This document shows positions 1-10,744 of a DNA stretch of 32,544 bases, piece by piece. Within the stretch, counting starts at the first letter, position 1. Every line of letters begins with the position of its first letter. Source of the DNA: Gemmatimonadota bacterium (GTDB lineage: Bacteria; Gemmatimonadota; Gemmatimonadetes; Gemmatimonadales; GWC2-71-9); assembly GCA_003222055.1 (NCBI GenBank), contig QHUT01000143.1, positions 1 to 32,544 of the forward strand, in the 5' to 3' direction. The translations under genes and the position numbers were made by a program. The notes beneath the pieces are model-generated. The model did not search any database. It was not told where the DNA came from and was given only the letters and a program-made list of their open reading frames with translations.

Positions 1-276
1 GAGCAGATCCCGCTCGAGGTGCGGGTCGTCACCATTGCCGATTCGTTCGATGCGATGACCAGCGTCCGGCCGTACCGCCCGGCCCTGTCGGTGCAGAAGG
101 CGCTGCAGGAGCTCGACGAGGGAAAGGACACGCAGTTTCATGCGCCGGCCGTGGAGGCATTTCTCGCCGCGTTCCCCGACGCGTCGGCTCTACCGGTCTC
201 GACGCCCGAGATTCAGCCGTTGCATCTTCCCGCACTGTCGCCCGACACGACGCGCCGCTCGCCTCCCGCCCATTAG
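1..276 (+). CDS. HD-GYP domain protein, C-terminal fragment (5' end outside window)
   Basis: The frame is open from base 1, so this is the 3' end of a longer gene. The visible peptide contains VVTIADSFDAMTSVRPYRPA, which matches the end of HD-GYP domains (the family pattern is ADxFDALTSxRPYRxA), followed by a helix and the QFHAPAVEAFLAAF segment that usually ends the domain. HD-GYP proteins are metal-dependent phosphodiesterases that hydrolyse cyclic di-GMP. The HD and GYP motifs themselves lie upstream of the window, so catalytic competence cannot be judged. The last 35 or so residues form a Pro/Ala-rich tail. The TAG stop at 274-276 lies 3 bp before the left inverted repeat of the IS110 element. 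Before that insertion the next gene, ispH, would have started about 13 bp downstream. Confidence 0.8.
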   Translation, partial: EQIPLEVRVVTIADSFDAMTSVRPYRPALSVQKALQELDEGKDTQFHAPAVEAFLAAFPDASALPVSTPEIQPLHLPALSPDTTRRSPPAH

Positions 277-279
277 TCA

Positions 280-292
280 ATATGGAATGACC
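280..292 (+). repeat. Left inverted repeat of the IS110 element
   Basis: ATATGGAATGACC is the exact reverse complement of 1743-1755. The match stops on both sides (293 and 1742 differ; 279 and 1756 differ), so it is a discrete 13-bp repeat. Confidence 0.88.
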
Positions 293-371
293 GGCTCACA
301 TCGCGGATCGTAGGTTACGCGGTGTGAGTTCACCTTCAACCACGCAGAGCTACACGCGAAGGAGCCGGTCT

Positions 372-1484
372 ATGTCTTCCAACCTGCACTATGTGGGCTT
401 GGATGTCCACGCCGAGACGATCGCCGTCGCCGTGGCGGAACCCGACGGCGCGGTCCGCCCCCTCGGGATCATCCCCAATCACCCCGAGGCCGTCGCCAAG
501 TTGCTCCGCAAGGTCGGCCCCCGCGAGCACCTCCAGGTGTGTTACGAAGCCGGCCCCTGCGGCTACGTCCTCTATTGGCAGCTCACCCGGCTGGGGGTGC
601 ACTGCGCTGTGGTGGCGCCGACCCTGATCCCGACCAAGGCGGGCGATCGCATCAAGACCGACCGCCGCGACGCCGAGCGGCTGGCGCGCTGTTTCCGCGC
701 GGGGGATCTGACGCCGGTCTGGATTCCCGATGCGGCGACGGAGGCGCTGCGTGATCTGGTGCGCGCCCGCCAGGCCGCCAAACAGGATCAGCTGCGCGCC
801 CGGCATCGCCTCGGCAAGTTCTTGCTGCGCCACGGGCGCCGGCCCCCCGAGGGGATGCGGGCTTGGACCCAGCGGCACCGGGCCTGGCTCGCCAGTGTCC
901 GGTTCGCGGCCTCGGCCCAGCAGGCCACGCTCCTCGATTACCTCACCGAGGTCGATCACGCTGCCGACCGGATCGGTCGGCTCGACGCCGCGATCGACGA
1001 GGCCGTAGCGGGCGCTCCCCCCGCGCTGCAAACCGTGATCGCGGCGCTGCAAACGCTGCGCGGGATCAAGCAGGTGGCGGCGACCACCATCGTGAGCGAG
1101 GTCGGCACCCTCCGCCGCTTCCGTCATCCTCGCCAGCTGATGGGCTACAGCGGCACCGTGCCCCGCGAGCACTCGAGCGGGAGCACGGTCCGGCGCGGGG
1201 GGATCACGAAGACCGGCAACGCGCACCTGCGGCGGGTGCTGGTGGAGGCCGCGTGGGCGTACCGGCATGGCCCGAGCTGCACCGGAGCGCTCAAACGCCG
1301 CCAAGTCGGGCAGCCTGAGGCCATCACGGCCCTTGCCTGGAAAGCGCAGCACCGTCTGTGTAGCCGCTATCGCCGGCTCGTGGGCCGGGGCAAACCGCAC
1401 CAACACGTGGTGACGGTCATCGCGCGGGAGTTGCTGGGCTTTATCTGGGCCATCGGCGTGGCGGCCGACCCGGTCGCCGCGTAA
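372..1484 (+). CDS. IS110/IS1111-family DEDD transposase
   Basis: A 370-residue recombinase of usual family length. The N-terminal RuvC-like DEDD domain shows D11 in YVGLDVHAE, E59 in CYEAGPCGY, and D97/D100 in KTDRRDAERLA. The C-terminal transposase_20 domain shows TLRGIKQVAATTIVSEVG followed by LMGYSGTVPREHSSG and the ITKTGNAHLRRVLVEAAW block, which carries the catalytic serine region. Family members excise and insert a circular intermediate guided by a structured RNA encoded in the element's own non-coding end. I chose ATG 372 because AAGGAG at 359-364 lies 7 nt upstream and the conserved fold begins at once. A GTG at 324 is in frame but adds 16 low-complexity residues. The gene looks intact, with no frameshift, so the element may be active. 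Confidence 0.93.
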   Translation: MSSNLHYVGLDVHAETIAVAVAEPDGAVRPLGIIPNHPEAVAKLLRKVGPREHLQVCYEAGPCGYVLYWQLTRLGVHCAVVAPTLIPTKAGDRIKTDRRDAERLARCFRAGDLTPVWIPDAATEALRDLVRARQAAKQDQLRARHRLGKFLLRHGRRPPEGMRAWTQRHRAWLASVRFAASAQQATLLDYLTEVDHAADRIGRLDAAIDEAVAGAPPALQTVIAALQTLRGIKQVAATTIVSEVGTLRRFRHPRQLMGYSGTVPREHSSGSTVRRGGITKTGNAHLRRVLVEAAWAYRHGPSCTGALKRRQVGQPEAITALAWKAQHRLCSRYRRLVGRGKPHQHVVTVIARELLGFIWAIGVAADPVAA

Positions 1485-1742
1485 GGCAGGGGAACTGGTG
1501 AGAGAGACTCGGCGCGGCCGCGGGGCACGGGAAGGAGAATCCTTGTTCAATCTATGCGCTCAGGCTCCGGCCGAACGCGCGCCATTAGTCCGAGGTGGCT
1601 CCCGACGGATGACGACCATGCCGGCGTGCGCGAGCACGATCCGCGAATATCAGAATGATCAACCGTCGCGTCAGCCCCGTCGGCCGCGTCCCAGTCTCCG
1701 CACTCCGCTGCCCCTCGTCCGAAGCAGTGGGTAGACTTGACG
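1485..1742 (+). ncRNA. Candidate bridge/seeker RNA region in the right non-coding end of the IS110 element
   Basis: A stretch of 258 bp between the transposase stop and the right inverted repeat holds no convincing ORF. In IS1111-type elements the guide RNA is known to be encoded here. Two short matches support this. CCATTAGTC at 1582-1590 equals 270-278, the target flank just left of the element. ATATCAGAATGA at 1647-1658 matches the right end and flank at 1752-1763 in 11 of 12 positions. The first match sits in the loop of a small GCCA/TGGC hairpin (1581-1584 with 1596-1599). The order, target match before donor match, fits the two-loop layout described for IS621. The partner right-side guides could not be identified, so the boundaries and the RNA itself are inferred. 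Confidence 0.45.
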
Positions 1743-1755
1743 GGTCATTCCATAT
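1743..1755 (-). repeat. Right inverted repeat of the IS110 element
   Basis: GGTCATTCCATAT is the exact reverse complement of 280-292. A TTGACG hexamer lies directly inside it at 1737-1742. In a circularised element it would stand 16 bp upstream of TATGGA from the left end, a plausible junction promoter reading into the transposase. Confidence 0.88.
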
Positions 1756-1767
1756 CAGATTGACGCC

Positions 1768-2976
1768 GTGGAGCAGACCTATTTCCGCCGCGGCTTCGGC
1801 CTCAAGGGCGACATCGAAGGCGCGCTGGCCGCCGATTACCACAGCCGGGTGGTGGACCGGATCCGCGCCCGAGGGTACGCCATCACGCTGGGCGATCTGA
1901 CCTTCAAGCTCGCGCGCGAGTTCGGGTTCTGCTACGGTGTGGACCGGGCCGTCGAATACGCCTACGAGACCCGCACCAAGTTTCCCGACCGGCGTCTGCT
2001 GCTGGTCGGCGAAATCATTCACAATCCGCACGTCAACGCCAAGCTGCGGGGCATGGGCGTCGAGTTCCTGCACCGGCCCGAGGGCGGTGAGTTCGACTTC
2101 GGGAGCGTCACGGCCGCCGACGTCGTGCTGCTGCCGGCGTTCGGCGTCACCGTGCGAGACTTCGAGCGGCTGCGCGCGATCGGGTGTGTGCTGGTGGACA
2201 CCACCTGCGGCTCCGTGCTCAACGTGTGGAAGCGGGTCGACTCCTACGCCAGGGACGGGTTCACCGCCATCATCCACGGCAAGCACTATCACGAGGAGAC
2301 CAAAGCGACGTCGAGCCAGGTGACGAAGTACCCCGGCGGGAGCTACCTGGTCGTGCGAGACATGACCGAGGCGCGCGAAGTCTGCGCCTACGTCGAGGGA
2401 GCGGGGAGCGGGGAGCGCTTCCTGCAGCGCTTCGCCGGCAAGATGTCGCCTGGCTTCGATCCCGATCGGGACTTGGTACGCGTCGGCGTTGCGAATCAGA
2501 CCACCATGCTCTCGGGCGAGTCGCTCGCCATCGCGGCGGAGCTCAGGAAGGCGATGGCCAAGCGCTACGGCGACGCGGCCGTGCCCCAGCATTTCCGCAC
2601 CTTCGACACCATCTGCTCGGCCACGCAGGATCGCCAGGACGCGGTGTTGAAGCTCATCGCGGAGCCGCTCGACGTGATGGTGGTGATCGGCGGATACAAC
2701 TCGAGCAACACGACCCACCTCGCGGCCATCTGCCAGGAGAGAGTGCCCACCTATCACATCGAAGACGCGGCCTGCATCGATCCCGACGCTGACGCCGTCC
2801 GGTTTCGTCCCGTGGGCGCGCACGCCGAGCGCCGCGTGACCGCATGGCTGCCGGCCGGCCAGCTGACTGTCGGCGTGACGGCGGGCGCGTCGACGCCCAA
2901 CAACAAGATCGGTGAGACCATCGAGCGGATCGCGGCGGCGCGCGGGTTGACGCTCGAGGGAATCCTGGGCGGCTGA
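1768..2976 (+). CDS. ispH: 4-hydroxy-3-methylbut-2-enyl diphosphate reductase (IspH/LytB), long form
   Basis: A 402-residue protein catalysing the last step of the MEP (non-mevalonate) isoprenoid pathway, reducing HMBPP to IPP and DMAPP with a [4Fe-4S] cluster. The three cluster cysteines are visible: C55 in EFGFCYGVDRAV, C147 in VDTTCGSVLNVW and C283 in FDTICSATQDRQ. Also seen are GEIIHNPHVN (H85), GKHYHEETKAT, and the GGYNSSNTTHLA block. It is about 80 residues longer than the E. coli enzyme and resembles the long form of cyanobacteria and plants. GTG 1768 gives MEQTYFRRGFGLK, typical of that form's start. The IS110 element ends about 12 bp upstream, so native upstream signals are separated from the gene. 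Residues 210-217 (EGAGSGER) are encoded by a GGGAGCG tandem repeat. Confidence 0.95.
   Translation: MEQTYFRRGFGLKGDIEGALAADYHSRVVDRIRARGYAITLGDLTFKLAREFGFCYGVDRAVEYAYETRTKFPDRRLLLVGEIIHNPHVNAKLRGMGVEFLHRPEGGEFDFGSVTAADVVLLPAFGVTVRDFERLRAIGCVLVDTTCGSVLNVWKRVDSYARDGFTAIIHGKHYHEETKATSSQVTKYPGGSYLVVRDMTEAREVCAYVEGAGSGERFLQRFAGKMSPGFDPDRDLVRVGVANQTTMLSGESLAIAAELRKAMAKRYGDAAVPQHFRTFDTICSATQDRQDAVLKLIAEPLDVMVVIGGYNSSNTTHLAAICQERVPTYHIEDAACIDPDADAVRFRPVGAHAERRVTAWLPAGQLTVGVTAGASTPNNKIGETIERIAAARGLTLEGILGG
2395..2415 (+). repeat. GGGAGCG heptanucleotide tandem repeat within ispH
   Basis: Three near-complete copies of a 7-bp unit encode GAGSGE-type residues in frame. The same 21 bp occur at 7234-7254 inside lhr, again in frame and encoding the same EGAGSGER peptide. 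Confidence 0.75.
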
Positions 2977-2998
2977 CCCCGGGGCGCCGCCCCGGGGT
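2976..2998 (+). terminator. GC-rich hairpin after ispH
   Basis: ACCCCGGGGC (2976-2985) pairs perfectly with GCCCCGGGGT (2989-2998) around a 3-nt loop, starting at the last base of the ispH stop codon. No T-tract follows, so it may be a weak or factor-assisted terminator, or an mRNA 3'-end stabiliser before lhr starts 20 bp later. Confidence 0.55.
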
Positions 2999-3018
2999 TA
3001 GCCGAGCCATATTTCGGT

Positions 3019-7374
<4,356 letters not shown>

Positions 7375-7387
7375 TTCCCACGTGTAA

Positions 7388-7408
7388 CAGCCCGCGGCAC
7401 GCGGGTTG
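7388..7408 (+). terminator. Hairpin between lhr and the hydrolase gene
   Basis: CCCGCG (7391-7396) pairs with CGCGGG (7400-7405) around GCA. Three further pairs, one of them G-U, extend the stem to 7388/7408. There is no T-tract. It lies 13 bp after the lhr stop, so it is a possible intrinsic or partial terminator. Confidence 0.45.
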
Positions 7409-7430
7409 CTCGGAGCATCCCCCATTTGTC

Positions 7431-8267
7431 ATGGGCATCCCGGGCCAGAACGCGCTCGCCAGCGGCCTCGCCGCACGGCTTCGCTGGGAATGGGCCCTCG
7501 GCCCCACGGGCGCGGGCTCGGTGGTGACGTGTATCCCGGGACTGTTCGCCGGAGGGTGGATCTGGGACGACACATGGAGCGCGCTGCGCGCGGAAGGACT
7601 CAGCGCGTTGCGCCTGCGCGATCCGCTGGCGGCGCTCGACGCCGCGCGCGAGCCCGTCGCAGACTCGCGACGCGTGGTGGAGGCCCTGTTCGATCGGCTC
7701 GGTGTGACCGGCTCCATCATCTGCGGCAACTCGCTCGGCGCCCTGCTCGCGCTCGATCTCGCCCGGTTGCGGCCCGCGGACGTGCGCGCCGTCGTGTTGA
7801 GCGGTGCGCCCGGACTGGAAGCCGGCGTGAACCTGGGCATCGGCACGCCGCGGGCGGCGACGCGCGAGTTCGTGAACCGGCTCGTGGACGTGCTGTTCTA
7901 CGACCGGTCCGGCGTGACCGACGACATGATCGAGCGGACGCGGGCCGTGTTCGCCGACAAGGGCCGCCTGTTCAACGTGGTGCGGGCGCTGCGCGCCGCC
8001 CGGCGCTATCCGGCGCGCGACGCGCTGGCCGCGCTCGAGTGTCCCGTGTTGATGATCTGGGGAGCGAACGATGGCGTGACGCCGCCGGCTGAGTGGGAGC
8101 GGTACGCGGGTGGCATGGCGCGCGGTGAATTCCGCGCCATCCCGGACTGCGGGCACGTGCCCATGCTCGAGCGACCGGACGAGTTCAATCGCGTCCTCCT
8201 GGACTTCGTGCGTCGGGTGCTCGCGGCGCCCGCGGCGGATCGGCGTTCCGGCGCGCCTAGTAGTTGA
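7431..8267 (+). CDS. Alpha/beta hydrolase
   Basis: A 278-residue alpha/beta-hydrolase-fold protein. The nucleophile elbow is GNSLG with S101. The acid is D214 in IWGANDGVTPP and the histidine is H242 in DCGHVPMLERP, all in family order and spacing, so the triad is complete. The oxyanion-hole segment is the IPGLFAGGWIWDD stretch. There is no signal peptide, so it is probably cytoplasmic. The substrate cannot be told from sequence; esterases, haloperoxidase-like enzymes and C-C hydrolases share this pattern. The last 11 bp overlap the convergent TonB-domain gene. The gene starts 56 bp after lhr with a hairpin between them. Confidence 0.85.
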   Translation: MGIPGQNALASGLAARLRWEWALGPTGAGSVVTCIPGLFAGGWIWDDTWSALRAEGLSALRLRDPLAALDAAREPVADSRRVVEALFDRLGVTGSIICGNSLGALLALDLARLRPADVRAVVLSGAPGLEAGVNLGIGTPRAATREFVNRLVDVLFYDRSGVTDDMIERTRAVFADKGRLFNVVRALRAARRYPARDALAALECPVLMIWGANDGVTPPAEWERYAGGMARGEFRAIPDCGHVPMLERPDEFNRVLLDFVRRVLAAPAADRRSGAPSS

Positions 8268-9246
8268 CGAAGCCGAGCGCCTGCCGGATCACCGCGCGTA
8301 CCGGCCGCCCCTGACGCCGCGCGGGACGATAGACCGAGCCGCGCACCACGCGCAGTGCTTCCGCGTCGAACGCGTGGTTCGGACTCTGCACGATGTGCGC
8401 CGACGCGGACTCGACGTGGCCCGTCGTATCGAGCGCCGCTTCCACCTCGACCGTGCCGTCGATCCGAAGCGCTTGCATTTCGGCTGGATAGCGGATCGGT
8501 GGATGAGACACGAGCACCGGTTGCACGTCCACCGCCTCGACCGCGGTCGGGGCGGGCATGGCCGGGCCGGGTGCGTTCCTGCCGCGACGGGCCAGTCGTA
8601 TGGAGTCCGCCAGGCGGCGCAGGAAAGGCGCCAGGTCCACGCCGCGGGCGGTGAGGCCCTGGTACAGGGCGAGGCCCTCGCTCAGGTCGGCACGTCCGGC
8701 GCTGTCCCGCCCCGCACGCGACGCGGCGCTGCCGCGCACGAGCAGCGCGTACGACCGCTCCCCGTCCGTCGGATGGGCGAGCGCCGAATCGAGCGCCAGG
8801 TCCAGCAGCGTGAGCGCGCTGTCGGATCGCCCGGCCGCCAAGTGAGCGCGGGCCGACCGCACGAGCTCCGTCGCGCTCAGCCGCGGTGGCCGCACGTCCA
8901 CGCCCATCTGCACCATGACGCGCACGGCGGCGCCCTTGAGGCGACCGACGGAGAACTGGGAGGCCAGCATCATTTGCTCCACGGCGTCGTTCAGCCCGGA
9001 GTCGGGTGTCGAGAGCACCTCCACCGAAGCAGGCTCCACGCGCCCGGTCGTATCGACGATGGCGGCGAGTTGGACGAAGCCCTGGACGTGGCGGCGCAAC
9101 AGACTGCGAGGGTAGTCGACCGGCGGGCCCGACAGCCGTCGGGGCGGTTCGTCCACGCTTCCCGACGCGTAGAAGACGCGCGACTGGCTCGACAAGAGCG
9201 CGGGGCAGAGCAAGAGCAGCCAGGCGATGCCGCGGAGCTTCCTCAT
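8257..9246 (-). CDS. Secreted protein with two TonB C-terminal-like domains flanking a helical repeat region
   Basis: A 329-residue protein. It begins with a signal peptide (RGIAWLLLLCPALLSSQS). Two homologous segments follow the TonB C-terminal pattern of a YP start, a DTTGxVE strand, then a hydrophobic end: one near residues 40-115 (VDYPRSLLRRHVQGFVQLAAI) and one at the C-terminus (IRYPAEMQALRIDGTVEVEA, ending QALGFVNY). Between them lies an alanine-rich helical stretch resembling a TPR-like repeat (LVRSARAHLAAGRSDSALTL). There is no proline-rich arm or N-terminal anchor of a true TonB, so energy transduction is unlikely to be its role. The start ATG overlaps the upstream stop as ATGA (9243-9246), implying translational coupling. 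Confidence 0.75.
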   Translation of the reverse strand: MRKLRGIAWLLLLCPALLSSQSRVFYASGSVDEPPRRLSGPPVDYPRSLLRRHVQGFVQLAAIVDTTGRVEPASVEVLSTPDSGLNDAVEQMMLASQFSVGRLKGAAVRVMVQMGVDVRPPRLSATELVRSARAHLAAGRSDSALTLLDLALDSALAHPTDGERSYALLVRGSAASRAGRDSAGRADLSEGLALYQGLTARGVDLAPFLRRLADSIRLARRGRNAPGPAMPAPTAVEAVDVQPVLVSHPPIRYPAEMQALRIDGTVEVEAALDTTGHVESASAHIVQSPNHAFDAEALRVVRGSVYRPARRQGRPVRAVIRQALGFVNY

Positions 9247-9680
9247 GGCCGCGTCAAGTCGACGCTCACCACGGGGAGATCCCAATGGGCGGCGAGGATC
9301 TCGAAGCGGCGCTGCTCTTCGCGTCGGAACGTGTCCTGGTCGGGGAACAGGCGCTTGAGCTCTGCGTCGGGAAACGCCTCGTGCGGGGCCGCCGCGTTCT
9401 TCCACACGATCGTGACGCGATAGTCCCAGCGGCCGTCTTCCGTGCCGTGAAAGCGCGGTGCCTCCGCCGTGACCTGCTGTGCGTGGCCCAACTCGATCTG
9501 ACGCTTCAGCACCGGAAAATGGTTCTTCTTGAACAGCCGGATGAACTCGTCGGCATAGCCCCAGCGCACCTTGTAGTAGTACTCCACCACGAACGGCTCG
9601 CTCGCGCCCGCCGGCGGCGCCTGGGCGCTGCCCATGGCCGGCGGCACGACGAGCAGGGCGAGAATCGCGTAACGCAGCAT
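9243..9680 (-). CDS. Secreted protein of unknown function, possible dimeric alpha/beta-barrel fold
   Basis: A 145-residue protein with a clear signal peptide (YAILALLVVPPAMGSAQA). The mature part opens with EPFVVEYYYKVRWGYADEFI and continues LFKKNHFPVLKRQIELG, a strand-helix pattern reminiscent of NIPSNAP/EthD-like ferredoxin folds. A RWDYRVTIVWKNAAAPHEAF segment could be the second half. I do not recognise a specific family. The stop overlaps the start of the TonB-domain gene by 4 bp, so the two are probably made together and act in the periplasm or outside. It lies 12 bp downstream of the DUF1353 gene in the same direction, so it may belong to a longer transcript running from imuB or dnaE2. 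Confidence 0.7.
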   Translation of the reverse strand: MLRYAILALLVVPPAMGSAQAPPAGASEPFVVEYYYKVRWGYADEFIRLFKKNHFPVLKRQIELGHAQQVTAEAPRFHGTEDGRWDYRVTIVWKNAAAPHEAFPDAELKRLFPDQDTFRREEQRRFEILAAHWDLPVVSVDLTRP

Positions 9681-9692
9681 GTCTGTCTCCCT

Positions 9693-10190
9693 TCAGCGAT
9701 TCCGAAGTCGCGACCAGGCGTGCCGCGCGAGCTGGCGCAGCATGCCCGATCGCTCGGACCGGGCGATCGACTTGAGGTGCACGTCCGGGAGCACTCTGTC
9801 AAACCCGGATAACCGCTCGGCGCGGTTCCGGTACCACGCGAGCCAGCCGAACAGCCGCACGCCCCAGTACAGAGTGTGTCTCGCCACGGCGCCCACGCCC
9901 AGCACGCCCATCGCCTCGAAAAAGATGGCGTCCACGGCGCGACGCGGCCGGTCCTGCTTCCAATACAGCCAATCGTGGATGACGGCGGCGTTGCCGTAGC
10001 GGCCCCACTTCGGCAACACGATCCACAGCGGCCGCGGCACCGTGGCGAAATCGGTTTGAAACCCGATCGCCACGTCGATGCGGTCGCCGCTCCCCTTGGC
10101 CTCCACCTCGTAGCCGAAATCGCGCATGATCACCCAGGTGGTGCCGTCGGCCAGGGGAGAGACGAGCAGGATGTCGGTGAAGCGGCTCAC
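9693..10190 (-). CDS. DUF1353 family protein
   Basis: A 165-residue protein matching DUF1353, known from phage and bacterial genomes and of unknown biochemical role. The family signature is clear: GFQTDFATVPRPLWIVLPKW, then GRYGNAAVIHDWLYWK, a helix with AVDAIFFEAMGVLGVG, and a hydrophobic C-terminal segment (HTLYWGVRLFGWLAWYRN). The HD-like pair in AAVIHDWLY is conserved in the family. I place the start at GTG 10190 because it overlaps the msrA stop as GTGA, a classical coupled junction. An upstream in-frame start would lie deep inside msrA. The coupling implies co-expression with msrA, but a functional link is unproven. Confidence 0.8.
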   Translation of the reverse strand: MSRFTDILLVSPLADGTTWVIMRDFGYEVEAKGSGDRIDVAIGFQTDFATVPRPLWIVLPKWGRYGNAAVIHDWLYWKQDRPRRAVDAIFFEAMGVLGVGAVARHTLYWGVRLFGWLAWYRNRAERLSGFDRVLPDVHLKSIARSERSGMLRQLARHAWSRLRNR

Positions 10191-10735
10191 GCCGTCGGCT
10201 GCTTGAGCTTGTCCAGATAAAGCTTGCGGACCTTCGCCACCTTGGGCGCGATCACCGCGCGGCAATAGCCTTGGTTGGGGTTACGGCGGAAGTAATCCCG
10301 GTGGTACTCCTCGGCCGGGTAGAACGCCTCGAGCGGCTTGAGCTCGGTCACGATCGGATCGTCCCACACCTGCTCGGCCCCGAGCTCGGCCATGACGCGC
10401 TGGGCCGTAGCCTGCTGCTCGGGGGAGTGGTAGAAAATCGCCGAGCGATACTGCGTGCCCACGTCGCCGCCCTGTCGGTTCAGCGTGGTCGGGTCGTGAA
10501 TCGTGAAGAAGACGTGCAGCAGCTCGTCGAACGACACGACGGCGGGATCGAACGTGATCTGCACGACTTCGGCGTGGCCGGTGGTGCCGGTGCACACGTC
10601 CTCGTACGACGGGTTGGGCACATGGCCGCCGGCGTATCCGGACCGGACCTGCTCGACGCCCTTCAGCTGCTGGAACGCGGCTTCGAGGCACCAGAAGCAG
10701 CCGCCGGCGAGGGTGGCGGTTTCGTGTTTGGCCAT
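10187..10735 (-). CDS. msrA: Peptide-methionine (S)-S-oxide reductase MsrA
   Basis: A 182-residue cytoplasmic enzyme that reduces the S-epimer of methionine sulfoxide in proteins and free methionine. The active-site motif GGCFWCLEAAF gives catalytic C13 with C16. The family blocks VRSGYAGGHVPNPSYEDVCT, GHAEVVQITFDP, GTQYRSAIFYH and a C-terminal NQGYC are all present; that last cysteine is the likely resolving residue. Length is normal. The start ATG lies 9 bp after the dnaE2 stop, so msrA is probably co-transcribed with the mutagenic-repair genes, which would place oxidative-damage repair under the same control. Its stop overlaps the DUF1353 start. Confidence 0.95.
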   Translation of the reverse strand: MAKHETATLAGGCFWCLEAAFQQLKGVEQVRSGYAGGHVPNPSYEDVCTGTTGHAEVVQITFDPAVVSFDELLHVFFTIHDPTTLNRQGGDVGTQYRSAIFYHSPEQQATAQRVMAELGAEQVWDDPIVTELKPLEAFYPAEEYHRDYFRRNPNQGYCRAVIAPKVAKVRKLYLDKLKQPTA

Positions 10736-10744
10736 GGCGGAAAC

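Larger units (their letters stand above)
280..1755 (+). mobile_element. IS110-family insertion sequence, IS1111-like, complete
   Basis: A DEDD transposase gene is flanked by a perfect 13-bp inverted repeat, ATATGGAATGACC at 280-292 and its reverse complement at 1743-1755. TCA occurs just outside or overlapping both ends (277-279 and 1755-1757), so the crossover lies somewhere within it. IS110 elements normally lack terminal repeats, while the IS1111 subgroup has short subterminal ones and a long non-coding 3' end, as here (258 bp after the stop). No other target duplication is seen, as expected for the family. Removing the element rebuilds a site in which HD-GYP TAG and the ispH GTG are 13 bp apart, so the element sits precisely between two genes. 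Exact ends are uncertain by a few bases. Confidence 0.85.

Noticed and set aside
336-1550. 404-codon minus-strand ORF over the transposase
   Set aside because: It is antisense to a complete IS110 transposase with all DEDD residues; its composition is typical of a complementary-frame shadow.
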